Source: CASPLG01 sp965120375 (GTDB lineage: Bacteria; Bacillota; Clostridia; Oscillospirales; Acutalibacteraceae). From it: DNA of 28,901 bases. The stretch covers positions 1-28,901 of the forward strand of contig CBCPMW010000012.1 in assembly GCA_965120375.1 (NCBI GenBank), read 5' to 3'. Within the stretch, counting starts at the first letter, position 1. Every line of letters starts with the position of its first letter. The position numbers were made by a program, and so were the translations under genes. Below the pieces are notes generated by a model that was given only the letters and a program-made list of their open reading frames with translations, was not told where the DNA came from and searched no databases. This document shows positions 22,135 through 28,901 of the stretch, piece by piece.

Positions 22135-23967
22135 ATGTGTGGCATTTGTGGGTTCGTTGGAGAAGTTGCTGACCGCTCTAAAGTAATAGAGCTTATGACA
22201 GATTTAATTACACACAGAGGTCCAGATAGTGCTGGATTTTTCGCTGATAATAATGTTTCGATGGGTTTTCGCAGACTGAGTATAATAGATGTAGATAGCG
22301 GAGCACAACCCATATATAACGAAGATAACACTTTAGTTTTAACTTTTAATGGTGAGATTTATAATTATCAAAGTCTAAAAGATGAACTTGTGTCTTGCGG
22401 ACATAAATTTTATACAAATACCGATTCAGAAGTTTTGCTTCATGGTTTTGAACAGTGGGGCGAAGATCTTTTAAACAGACTTCGCGGCATGTTTTCTTTT
22501 GCTATATGGAATAGAAAAGATAACTCCCTTTTTCTTGCAAGAGATCCGTTTGGAATAAAACCTCTTCACTATTGTAAAATTGGCGAAAGTTTTGTTTATG
22601 CTTCAGAAATCAAAAGCATTTTAGTTTTTCCTTACTATGAGAAAAAGCTAAATATGCGTGCTTTGGATAATTATTTATCATTCCAGTACGTTCCGCCCCC
22701 AGACACTATCTTCAATGGTATTTTTTGTCTTATGCCTGGTAGTTATCTTCATTTTAAAGATGGACAAGTTTCAATTAAAAAATACTTTACCCCGAGATTT
22801 AATCCCAAAAATGACATGGATCAAGAAAAAGCTGTAGAAGGTATAGAAAAAGTGGTCGAAAATTCTGTTCATGCTCACAGAATTAGTGATGTTCCGGTGG
22901 GTTGCTTTTTATCAAGTGGTGTAGATTCTAGCTTTGTAGCATCTTATTTTACCGGAGAACAAACTTTTACAGTTGGTTTTGACCTCGGGGAAAAATATAA
23001 TGAAATTAGCTGGGCTAAAAATGTTGCAAAGATGATTGGATCTGAACATAGTTGTAAAATTATTACAGCCGACGAATTCTGGAAATCTGTTTCAAAAGTT
23101 TGTTATTATATGGACCAGCCTTTGGGTGACCCTTCATGTATTGCTCTTTATTTTGTTTCAAAACTTGCCTCGAAATACGTAAAGGTTGTTCTTTCCGGAG
23201 AAGGAGCAGACGAAATTTTTGGTGGATATAATATATACAAAGAACCTTATTCTCTAAGCTTCTACCAGAAAATTTTCCCTAAATTTTTTCGCACTTTTTT
23301 TGCAAGAACTGCAAATCTTATTCCTTTTCACTTTAAAGGGAAAAGTTTTCTAACAAGAGGATATAAATCTCTTGAAGAGCGATTTATCGGTAACGCTTTT
23401 ATATTTTCACTTGAAGAAAAGAAAAAAATCCTGAAAAATTCAACGATTGCTTCAAATCCATCTTTAACTTGTAAAAAGTTTTATCAAGAATCTAAAAATT
23501 ATGACGATATTACAAAAATGCAGTATTTAGATATGAACATGTGGTTAGTTGGTGACATATTGCTAAAAGCAGATCGAATGAGCATGGCAAACTCACTTGA
23601 GCTTAGAGTCCCTTTCTTAGACAAAGAAGTTTTTGGTGTTGCTTCAACTTTACCAACAAACTTAAAAGTTACAAAAGAGACTACAAAATTTGCATTTAGA
23701 AAAGCTGCTGAAAAAAGGCTACCAAAGGATACAGCTCAAAAAAGAAAGTTAGGGTTTCCTGTTCCAGTACGTATTTGGCTACAAAACAAAAAATACTATG
23801 AAATAGTGAAAAAGGAATTCAGTTCAGAAATTGCAGAAAAATTTTTCAACAAAGAGTATTTAATTTCTGTTCTTGATCAGCATTTGAAGGGAAAAGTTGA
23901 CAACAGCCGAAAAATATGGACGATTTATACTTTTTTAGTTTGGTATAACTTATATTTCTGTGATTGA
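22135..23967 (+). CDS. asnB: Glutamine-hydrolysing asparagine synthase
   Basis: This 610-residue protein has a class-II glutamine amidotransferase domain at the N-terminus (nucleophile Cys2 in MCGICGFVG, HRGPDSAG at 27-34, FNGEIYN at 71-77). A synthetase domain follows, with the PPi loop SGVDSS (261-266) and LSGEGADEIFGGY in the middle. The late motif LLKADRMSMANSLELRVPFLD is also present. It makes asparagine from aspartate, glutamine and ATP. AGGAGG lies at ideal distance from the ATG. It stands alone on the plus strand, divergent from ispE and convergent with the S1-domain gene (32-base gap). Some members of this family act in cell-wall precursor amidation or sugar pathways, but nothing nearby suggests that. 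Confidence 0.93.
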   Translation: MCGICGFVGEVADRSKVIELMTDLITHRGPDSAGFFADNNVSMGFRRLSIIDVDSGAQPIYNEDNTLVLTFNGEIYNYQSLKDELVSCGHKFYTNTDSEVLLHGFEQWGEDLLNRLRGMFSFAIWNRKDNSLFLARDPFGIKPLHYCKIGESFVYASEIKSILVFPYYEKKLNMRALDNYLSFQYVPPPDTIFNGIFCLMPGSYLHFKDGQVSIKKYFTPRFNPKNDMDQEKAVEGIEKVVENSVHAHRISDVPVGCFLSSGVDSSFVASYFTGEQTFTVGFDLGEKYNEISWAKNVAKMIGSEHSCKIITADEFWKSVSKVCYYMDQPLGDPSCIALYFVSKLASKYVKVVLSGEGADEIFGGYNIYKEPYSLSFYQKIFPKFFRTFFARTANLIPFHFKGKSFLTRGYKSLEERFIGNAFIFSLEEKKKILKNSTIASNPSLTCKKFYQESKNYDDITKMQYLDMNMWLVGDILLKADRMSMANSLELRVPFLDKEVFGVASTLPTNLKVTKETTKFAFRKAAEKRLPKDTAQKRKLGFPVPVRIWLQNKKYYEIVKKEFSSEIAEKFFNKEYLISVLDQHLKGKVDNSRKIWTIYTFLVWYNLYFCD

Positions 23968-23999
23968 TTACGTCTTTGATTTTAGGCAGTTTTTATATA

Positions 24000-24920
24000 C
24001 TAAAAATTAATTTCTATTAATTTTGAACTATTCTCCGGGGAATAAACAAATTTATCAATTTTGCTACCAGTGAAAAAATATTTTGGTTCTTCTACCTCAC
24101 GGTCACTATCGAATGCATCTATTATTACTAGTTTTATTTTCATCTTTTCAGGAATTATATTTTTAATGTAAACACTTGCTTGTTGCCCTTGCACAACTCC
24201 TTCTCTGTACTCTGCAAGCCCGGCTAAATTCGGTGTTAGTTCTACAAAAATTCCGTAATCTTCAACTGAACGAATTATTCCAGCAACCGTTTCACCTACA
24301 CAAAACAAAGAAGCGTTCTCCTCCCACGTTCCAAGTAATTCCTTGTGGGAAAGATTTATTCTCTCATTTTCTATACTTTTAACTACAGCTTTAATTTGCA
24401 TTCCATTTCTAAATCTATCTTTTGGATGAGAAATTCTAGACACCGAAATTGTATCTATGGGTAAAAATGATGTTATCCCACATCCTATATCTGCAAAAGC
24501 TCCAAAGCTTTCCATATGCGTTATCTGAGCATTTATAACATCTCCGGGCTTCAGTTTTGAAATGTATTCATGGTAACACATCTTCTGTGCATCACTTCTA
24601 GATAAAATCGCTATATCATTACCATCTTTATCTTTTGTAAGTTCTTTTACCAAAAAACATACGGGATGATTTACTTTTGATATAATTGCTATGTCTCGTA
24701 CTACACCTTCTTTTATGCCTATTGCACTTTCTTGTCTTGGAATTATTCCCTTTATATCTCCTAAATCAACTATTAAATTATGATCCTTATCACAAACTAA
24801 TGCTATACTTTCAACTATTTTTTTCGTTTTGGAAGCTTCATTCAGTAATGAAACTGATTCTATTATACTAATATTTTCTTGTGTATTAATTATTCTTCCT
24901 TCTGGATAAAAATCTCTCAT
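24000..24920 (-). CDS. S1-domain RNA-binding protein (ribosomal protein S1-like)
   Basis: This 306-residue protein has an N-terminal OB-like region (about 38-107), then two S1 domains. The first (about 124-195) carries LKPGDVINAQITHMESFGAFADIG and ends in INLSHKELLGTW. The second (about 206-268) carries VGETVAGIIRSVEDYGIFVEL. Spaced, this matches the short S1-like proteins common in Clostridia, which lack the full set of domains of proteobacterial S1. A role in mRNA binding or translation is likely, but it is not certain that it is ribosome-bound. A GGGGGT ribosome site precedes the ATG. It is followed, convergently, by asnB. Confidence 0.85.
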   Translation of the reverse strand: MRDFYPEGRIINTQENISIIESVSLLNEASKTKKIVESIALVCDKDHNLIVDLGDIKGIIPRQESAIGIKEGVVRDIAIISKVNHPVCFLVKELTKDKDGNDIAILSRSDAQKMCYHEYISKLKPGDVINAQITHMESFGAFADIGCGITSFLPIDTISVSRISHPKDRFRNGMQIKAVVKSIENERINLSHKELLGTWEENASLFCVGETVAGIIRSVEDYGIFVELTPNLAGLAEYREGVVQGQQASVYIKNIIPEKMKIKLVIIDAFDSDREVEEPKYFFTGSKIDKFVYSPENSSKLIEINF

Positions 24921-25101
24921 CTTAGTACCCCCACTTTTTCTTTATAGGGTATCTATATGCTTCTGCAAAAAGATATTATTCTGATCAAGTTAAGAATTTA
25001 GAAAATAAAAAATTTAGATTATTTAATTTATACATAGTATAATTTATGTTTTTATTAAATACAAACTTTTCAGACGTAAAATTAATTTTATAAATTTGCA
25101 T

Positions 25102-25148
25102 AAAAAAGTCGCACCAACGCCTTAAATTCGTTTCGCGCTTTCAGTGCG
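25102..25148 (-). terminator. Probable terminator after queH
   Basis: Read on the minus strand, CGCAC (25148-25144) pairs with GTGCG (25114-25110). Additional CGC/GCG and AA/TT pairs lie inside, and six T follow (25107-25102). It lies about 30 bases past the queH stop. The remainder of the gap to 24921 is AT-rich with nothing else clear. Confidence 0.5.
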
Positions 25149-25178
25149 TTAATATAAAACCTCTATTTCAGCATAATC

Positions 25179-25712
25179 CTAAGAAGAATAACGTTCCTCT
25201 TCACTAAAAATACACCCACAGTATTTCTGCATATAAATACCTTCAGATCTTGCGATCCTTTGCCCTTCTCTAAATTCCGGACGAAAATCTATATACACAA
25301 ATTCTACACTGTACTTCTCAGCTGCCTCCAAAGCTATGTTCTTTACGAAATCATGCTTTTGATATGGACTCATTAGCAATGTGGTAGAAAAACTACTATA
25401 ATTTTCCCGCGCAGCACGCCTAGCTGTTTCCTCTATTCGTTTTTTATAACAAAAAGCACATCTACCTGGTCCAAAATCGGGGTAAACATCCTTAATAAAC
25501 TCCCTTAACCCATACTTATCTTCAACTAAAATGTCGACACCCTTTCTAGCACAATATCCTATAAGCGCAATCTTTCTCGCATTATACTCAGACCAAGGAT
25601 GTATATTGGGGTTATACCAAAATACCACAGGATTAAAATCTTTTTCACTTAAAACATCTATACATTTCACTGAACACGGCGCACAACAAGTATGTAGCAG
25701 AAGCATATCCAA
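25179..25712 (-). CDS. queH: Epoxyqueuosine reductase QueH
   Basis: This 177-residue protein has the full QueH (former DUF208) signature: HTCCAPCS near residues 7-14, NPNIHPWSEY, CAFCYKKRIEE, TTLLMSPYQKH, FRPEFREGQRIAR and YMQKYCGCIFSEEERY. The cysteines bind a 4Fe-4S cluster and a second metal. QueH performs the last step of queuosine synthesis, reducing epoxyqueuosine in the anticodon of tRNAs, as a non-homologous replacement for QueG. The TTG at 25712 has a GAGAGG ribosome site at 7 bases; ATG 25706 is the alternative, with poorer spacing. It is monocistronic between two terminators. Confidence 0.94.
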   Translation of the reverse strand: MDMLLLHTCCAPCSVKCIDVLSEKDFNPVVFWYNPNIHPWSEYNARKIALIGYCARKGVDILVEDKYGLREFIKDVYPDFGPGRCAFCYKKRIEETARRAARENYSSFSTTLLMSPYQKHDFVKNIALEAAEKYSVEFVYIDFRPEFREGQRIARSEGIYMQKYCGCIFSEEERYSS

Positions 25713-25762
25713 AACTTATCCTCTCACCCTTAATCTTTTAATCAGAATTTAAATTACATTTT

Positions 25763-25791
25763 GCAAAAAACCAAAAGGACTAGTATCCCTT
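25763..25791 (-). terminator. Probable terminator of the left-hand tRNA
   Basis: Read on the minus strand, AAGGGA (25791-25786) and TCCTTT (25779-25774) form a short stem with one G-T pair, followed by TTGG and six T. It lies about 100 bases past the tRNA 3' end and would separate the tRNA from queH. An 11-base direct repeat TTGCAAAAAAC occurs at 25761-25771 and 25790-25800. Confidence 0.4.
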
Positions 25792-25895
25792 GCAAAAAAC
25801 AACTAGAGCAATATCAAATCTTAAATTTAAAAAAACAAAAACACACCTACAATAACAAACTGTAAGCTCCAAATAAAATATCCAAATGCACTCTC

Positions 25896-25971
25896 TGGTA
25901 CACTATCGGGGGGTCGAACCCCGGACACCCTGATTAAGAGTCAGGTGCTCTACCAACTGAGCTAAGGAAGC
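25896..25971 (-). tRNA. Hybrid tRNA-Lys(CTT)-like gene, unpaired acceptor stem
   Basis: The body is a normal tRNA: D arm, anticodon stem and loop with CTT (25936-25938), T arm, and an encoded CCA (25896-25898). The 5' acceptor strand GCTTCCT (25971-25965) cannot pair with the 3' strand ATAGTGT (25906-25900), which would need ACACTAT. The 3' part therefore comes from a lysine tRNA of the left-hand (CCA-encoding) genome. The 5' end comes from a different tRNA of the right-hand genome. The crossover lies in the conserved D-arm-to-anticodon stretch, roughly 25931-25965. As written it could not make a functional tRNA. Confidence 0.85.
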
Positions 25972-25984
25972 AAGGTTAAAATTG

Positions 25985-26057
25985 TGACTCGTTCGGGGCT
26001 CGAACCCGAGACCCCCACATTAAAAGTGTGATGCTCTACCAACTGAGCTAACGAGTC
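25985..26057 (-). tRNA. tRNA-Lys(TTT), Bacteroidetes type
   Basis: A complete 73-base cloverleaf. Acceptor strands GACTCGT and ACGAGTC pair perfectly, the anticodon loop CTTTTAA has anticodon TTT (26022-26024), the T loop is TTCGAGC, and the discriminator base is A. CCA is not encoded, in contrast to the adjacent hybrid tRNA. It is preceded by a Bacteroidetes-type promoter and lies 13 bases before the hybrid tRNA in the same direction, as in a tRNA operon. Confidence 0.95.
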
Positions 26058-26074
26058 CTCCGGTTTAAGGTCTG

Positions 26075-26106
26075 CAAAGGTAGATTTTTCGAATCATATC
26101 TCCAAA
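26075..26106 (-). promoter_or_regulatory. Bacteroidetes-type promoter of the tRNA operon
   Basis: On the minus strand TTTG (26106-26103), a 20-base spacer and TACCTTTG (26082-26075) match the TTTG / TAnnTTTG consensus of the Bacteroidetes primary sigma factor exactly. It ends about 18 bases before the tRNA-Lys 5' end. Confidence 0.75.
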
Positions 26107-26147
26107 TTTTTTTGCTCGCTAAATTTTATGAAATTTGTCCGGCAATC

Positions 26148-26179
26148 CTTGCATTTTCGGAATAAATTTCATTCCTTTG
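26148..26179 (+). promoter_or_regulatory. Possible ahpC promoter, Bacteroidetes type
   Basis: CTTG (26148-26151), a 20-base spacer and TTCCTTTG (26172-26179) match the TTTG / TAnnTTTG pattern with one mismatch in each box. The ahpC ATG is 30 bases downstream and has no Shine-Dalgarno. Confidence 0.35.
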
Positions 26180-26208
26180 TAAAGTCTAATTTTTAACAAT
26201 TATAAATT

Positions 26209-26775
26209 ATGGAATCAATAATCAATTCACAATTACCTGAATTTAAGGTTCAAGCGTTTCACAATGGAGAATTTAAAGAAGTTAGTACACAGGATGTATT
26301 AGGCAAATGGGCTATCTTCTTTTTCTATCCTGCTGACTTCACTTTTGTATGCCCCACTGAGCTCGTGGACATGGCAGAAAAGTATGACAAATTTAAAGAG
26401 TTGGGAGTGGAGATTTACTCCGTAAGCACCGATTCTCACTTTGTACACAAAGCTTGGTACGATGCTTCCGATAGTATACGTAAGATCACGTATCCTATGC
26501 TTGCCGATCCTACCGGACTCCTCACCAGAAGCTTCGGAGTTATGATAGAAGAGGATGGCATGGCTTACAGAGGAACTTTCCTCGTAAACCCTGAGGGTAA
26601 AGTGAAATTGGTAGAGATACACGACAATAATATAGGTAGGGACGCAGATGACCTTCTGAGGAAAGTTGAAGCTGCATTATTCGTTGCTTCCCACACCGAT
26701 GAGGTTTGCCCTGCAAAGTGGAAGAAAGGGGATGCAACCCTGAAACCGTCTATTGATCTTGTAGGAAAGATTTGA
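26209..26775 (+). CDS. ahpC: Alkyl hydroperoxide reductase, peroxiredoxin subunit
   Basis: This 188-residue typical 2-Cys peroxiredoxin has the peroxidatic cysteine C48 in DFTFVCPTEL and the resolving cysteine C167 in DEVCPAKW. The RGTFLVNPEG and NIGRDADDLLRK motifs are also present. It reduces hydrogen peroxide and organic peroxides in the cytoplasm and is re-reduced by AhpF, whose gene follows after 2 bases. The upstream sequence is AT-rich with no Shine-Dalgarno, typical of Bacteroidetes. In that phylum ahpCF is commonly under OxyR control; no OxyR site can be claimed from sequence here. Codon use differs visibly from genes left of 25.9 kb. Confidence 0.96.
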   Translation: MESIINSQLPEFKVQAFHNGEFKEVSTQDVLGKWAIFFFYPADFTFVCPTELVDMAEKYDKFKELGVEIYSVSTDSHFVHKAWYDASDSIRKITYPMLADPTGLLTRSFGVMIEEDGMAYRGTFLVNPEGKVKLVEIHDNNIGRDADDLLRKVEAALFVASHTDEVCPAKWKKGDATLKPSIDLVGKI

Positions 26776-26777
26776 AA

Positions 26778-28346
26778 ATGCTTGATAAAGAAATGATTAG
26801 CCAAGTGCGGGAGATATTCCTGCACTTGGATTCTTATTATGTTTTTAAGGCGGTATACAATCCTAAGCACGAATCAGCAGGGGAGTTGAAGGAGTTTTTG
26901 GAGGAATTTGTCTCCTGCTCCGATCATCTCAGTTGCGAATTTGAAACAACTCAGGAGGATAGACTAGAATTTGCCGTCCTAAAAGATGGAGTCGCTACCG
27001 GTATTGTGTTCCGTTGCATTCCCGGAGGACATGAGTTTTCATCACTGCTTTTGGCCGTACTCAATGCTGATGGCAAGGGAAAGAATTTGCCGGATGCAGC
27101 AATAGAGGAGAGGATAAAGGGCTTAAGTGGGGAGATTGCCCTACAGAGCTACATATCATTGAGTTGTACCAACTGTCCCGATGTGGTTCAGGCCTTGAAT
27201 ATTGTTACCCTAAGAAATCCCGGAATCACTCACGAGATAATCAACGGGGACAATTTCCCCAAGGAGGCGGAATCGAGGGGAGTTCAGGCCGTTCCTTGCG
27301 TATTTGCAAACGGAGAACGCCTGCATGTGGGGCGAAGTTCTTTGGGCGAGTTGCTTGAAAAACTTGAGCAGAATTTTGCAGATCCTAATCTCAAGGCTGC
27401 CAAAGCCGCTTCCGGGCCTAAGGAGTTCGATGTATTGGTATTGGGCGGAGGCCCTTCCGGTAGTTCGGCTGCTATATACTCAGCTAGAAAGGGTTTGAAA
27501 GTGGCTGTGATAGCGGAAACCATAGGTGGTCAGGTAAGAGAGACCCAGGGTATAGAGAATCTGATTTCAGTTCCTTATACTACGGGAACGAAACTTGCAG
27601 GGGATTTACGCGCTCATATGCAAAATTACTCGATTGAGCTATTTGCAGATAGAAAAATAGAAGCGGTGCAACTTGAGGGAGAGAAGAAGTTGGTGAAGGT
27701 AGTTGGTGGCGAAAGTTTCAGCGCTCCTGCCGTAATCATAGCGATGGGGGCTAGTTGGCGTCGTTTGAATGTGGAGGGAGAACAGGAGTATATAGGTAGA
27801 GGCGTAGCTTTCTGCCCTCATTGCGATGGGCCTTTCTATAAGGGCAAGAGCGTTGCGGTAGTAGGAGGAGGAAACTCCGGCATTGAGGCTGCCATAGATT
27901 TGGCGAATATATGTAAGGACGTGACTGTATTCGAGTTTTTAGATACTTTGAAGGCTGATGAGGTGCTTCAAGCCAAACTCAAAGCATTGCCTAATGTGAA
28001 AGTATTCACTTCTTCCCAGACTGTCAAAGTAGAGGGTAATGGGGAGAAAGTCACCGGAATTGTTATAAAAGACCGTAATACCGAAGAACAACGCACTTTT
28101 CCTTTGGACGGAATTTTTGTTCAAATTGGTCTGAAGGCAAATAGTGTTTTGTTCAATGGACAATTAGATATGACGCCTGCTGGGGAAATCGTTATTGACA
28201 GTTCTTGCCGCACCTCTCTTCCGGGAGTTTATGCAGCAGGGGATATTACTGAGGTTCCCTTCAAGCAAATAATAATAGCTATGGGAGAAGGTGCCAAGGC
28301 AGCCCTTTCAGCATTCTTCGACCGGATGAGGGCAACCCAAAAGTAA
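26778..28346 (+). CDS. ahpF: Alkyl hydroperoxide reductase, NADH-dependent flavoprotein subunit
   Basis: This 522-residue AhpF has two N-terminal thioredoxin-like folds with the CTNC redox centre (130-133). An FAD-binding GGGPSG follows (223-228). The thioredoxin-reductase-type centre CPHC is at 346-349, the NADH-binding GGGNSG at 363-368, and the FAD-closing AAGDITEVPFKQ is near the end. It passes electrons from NADH to AhpC. I use ATG 26778, two bases after the ahpC stop. A TTG at 26772 in the same frame would overlap ahpC and is less likely. The length matches the family (about 520). Confidence 0.96.
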   Translation: MLDKEMISQVREIFLHLDSYYVFKAVYNPKHESAGELKEFLEEFVSCSDHLSCEFETTQEDRLEFAVLKDGVATGIVFRCIPGGHEFSSLLLAVLNADGKGKNLPDAAIEERIKGLSGEIALQSYISLSCTNCPDVVQALNIVTLRNPGITHEIINGDNFPKEAESRGVQAVPCVFANGERLHVGRSSLGELLEKLEQNFADPNLKAAKAASGPKEFDVLVLGGGPSGSSAAIYSARKGLKVAVIAETIGGQVRETQGIENLISVPYTTGTKLAGDLRAHMQNYSIELFADRKIEAVQLEGEKKLVKVVGGESFSAPAVIIAMGASWRRLNVEGEQEYIGRGVAFCPHCDGPFYKGKSVAVVGGGNSGIEAAIDLANICKDVTVFEFLDTLKADEVLQAKLKALPNVKVFTSSQTVKVEGNGEKVTGIVIKDRNTEEQRTFPLDGIFVQIGLKANSVLFNGQLDMTPAGEIVIDSSCRTSLPGVYAAGDITEVPFKQIIIAMGEGAKAALSAFFDRMRATQK

Positions 28347-28401
28347 ATTTTGGGTACCCTCAATATACCTCTTAACCCCCTGCACCCCCTATTAGGGTGA
28401 C

Positions 28402-28441
28402 TTAGCAACCTCCGGTCGTGTGCCTTTTAGGCGGGTGCTAA
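28402..28441 (+). other. Imperfect hairpin between ahpF and the cupin gene
   Basis: TTAGCA (28402-28407) pairs with TGCTAA (28436-28441). CC/GG pairs continue inward, separated by single mismatches, around a loop of about 16 bases. No T run follows, so it is not a standard terminator. It lies about 45 bases before the cupin start and could be a leader element or a weak terminator. Confidence 0.35.
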
Positions 28442-28450
28442 CAACAATAT

Positions 28451-28482
28451 TTTGCTAAAAACTAAACCACTTTATATTTTAG
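28451..28482 (+). promoter_or_regulatory. Possible promoter of the cupin gene
   Basis: TTTG (28451-28454) is followed after 18 to 20 bases by TATATTTT (28473-28480) or TATTTTAG (28475-28482), close to the Bacteroidetes TAnnTTTG element. The ATG at 28487 would then have a very short leader. Confidence 0.3.
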
Positions 28483-28486
28483 TATT

Positions 28487-28901
28487 ATGGAAAAAAAGAA
28501 CAACTCTGCTGCCGTCTCACAGACGGGTAACGTGAGTACAGTGGGAAGCTCCTATAATGGGGCTTTCCAGACCTTTCCAGGCTACGAGCCCTTCTTCGAG
28601 AAATTCATGAACTTGGTTAAGGGCAAGAAAATCGAGGAGAGTCTCGGTACTAGCATTTACGATTTCGTGACGGATTACGTTTCGCGCAATCCTGTACCTG
28701 CTTATGACAACTATGTAGATGATTCTTACACCAGAGCCTATGTTGGGCGTTGTAAGGATACCGGCTGGGAGGCTATAGTAATGAGTTGGACTGAGGGTAA
28801 TCCCAGCACTATTCACGGACATCCGGCTTTTGCCATGTACTATTTTTTAGAAGGGGAGTTCAAGGTTGAAATTTTTGAGAAGGTGGACGAAAATACGGCT
28901 A
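28487..28901 (+). CDS. Cysteine-dioxygenase-like cupin protein (3' end outside window)
   Basis: The ATG at 28487 opens a frame that runs off the window after 138 residues. The visible part has WEAIVMSWTEGN (about 97-108), then STIHGHPAF (about 110-118) and a YYFLEGEFKVEIFEKV strand pair. This W-x-G...S-x-IHxH pattern is the first metal-binding cupin motif of cysteine dioxygenase type I and related thiol dioxygenases, where the two His residues bind Fe(II). The family oxidises cysteine or related thiols. No Shine-Dalgarno is present, as expected for the Bacteroidetes part. The second cupin motif, needed to judge activity, is not in the window, and ordinary cupin relatives are possible. Confidence 0.6.
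   Translation, partial: MEKKNNSAAVSQTGNVSTVGSSYNGAFQTFPGYEPFFEKFMNLVKGKKIEESLGTSIYDFVTDYVSRNPVPAYDNYVDDSYTRAYVGRCKDTGWEAIVMSWTEGNPSTIHGHPAFAMYYFLEGEFKVEIFEKVDENTA

Noticed and set aside
25761..25800. Attachment site from the direct repeat TTGCAAAAAAC near the tRNA
   Set aside because: Only 11 bases, A-rich, not part of the tRNA, and no integrase lies next to it. It overlaps a plausible terminator.
25896..25971. Natural pseudo-tRNA or integration-damaged tRNA
   Set aside because: Possible in principle, but the simultaneous change in CCA encoding, promoter type, ribosome sites and codon use on the two sides fits an assembly chimera better.
26299..26870. Minus-strand frames opposite ahpC and ahpF
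   Set aside because: They lie entirely within two unmistakable plus-strand genes and have no independent support.
28517..28822. Minus-strand 101-residue frame at the right edge
   Set aside because: The plus-strand cupin frame covers it and shows a recognisable metal-binding motif.

Overview
The window looks like two pieces of DNA from different phyla joined inside a tRNA gene. Positions 1 to about 25,950 read as an AT-rich, spore-forming Firmicute (Clostridia). It has Shine-Dalgarno sequences, consensus sigma-A promoters, an AddAB recombination nuclease, the sporulation gene spoIIR, QueH, and a tRNA with an encoded CCA end. Positions from about 25,965 to 28,901 read as Bacteroidetes. Genes there lack Shine-Dalgarno sequences, a TTTG / TAnnTTTG promoter precedes the tRNA, the tRNA has no encoded CCA, and codon use is visibly richer in G and C. 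The tRNA at the join has a 5' acceptor strand that cannot pair with its 3' strand, so a metagenomic assembly chimera through a shared tRNA k-mer is the simplest reading.

Layout. (1) 1-2271, minus strand: a phage early or recombination module in transcription order small membrane protein, Cys-rich protein, HTH protein, PD-(D/E)XK exonuclease, coiled-coil protein, RecT (cut by the window edge). No repressor, integrase or structural gene is visible. (2) 2272-2661: gene-free, with three successive inverted repeats, a possible IS3-type relic and a strong terminator. (3) 2662-11402, minus strand: an accessory island of separately transcribed, poorly known genes. It holds a giant repeat-containing surface protein with four DUF6273-like modules, a decayed gene with a surviving terminator, a 288-residue helical protein with a glycine-zipper segment and a His/Pro/Gly tail, and a 318-residue helical protein. 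Three of the four have near-consensus promoters and three have their own terminators. (4) 11543-21918, minus strand: a core cluster ispE-spoIIR-addB-addA-eamA-ogg, linking isoprenoid synthesis, sporulation signalling and DNA break and oxidative-damage repair. (5) 22135-23967, plus strand: asnB, divergent from ispE. (6) 24000-25712, minus strand: an S1-domain RNA-binding protein and queH, then a tRNA terminator. (7) 25896-28901: the hybrid tRNA, an intact tRNA-Lys(TTT), the peroxide-defence pair ahpC-ahpF, and the start of a cysteine-dioxygenase-like cupin gene that runs off the window.

The most interesting uncharacterised biology is the 2.6-11.4 kb island. The most important caution is the chimeric junction: nothing to the right of about 25,950 should be used as genomic context for genes to the left.
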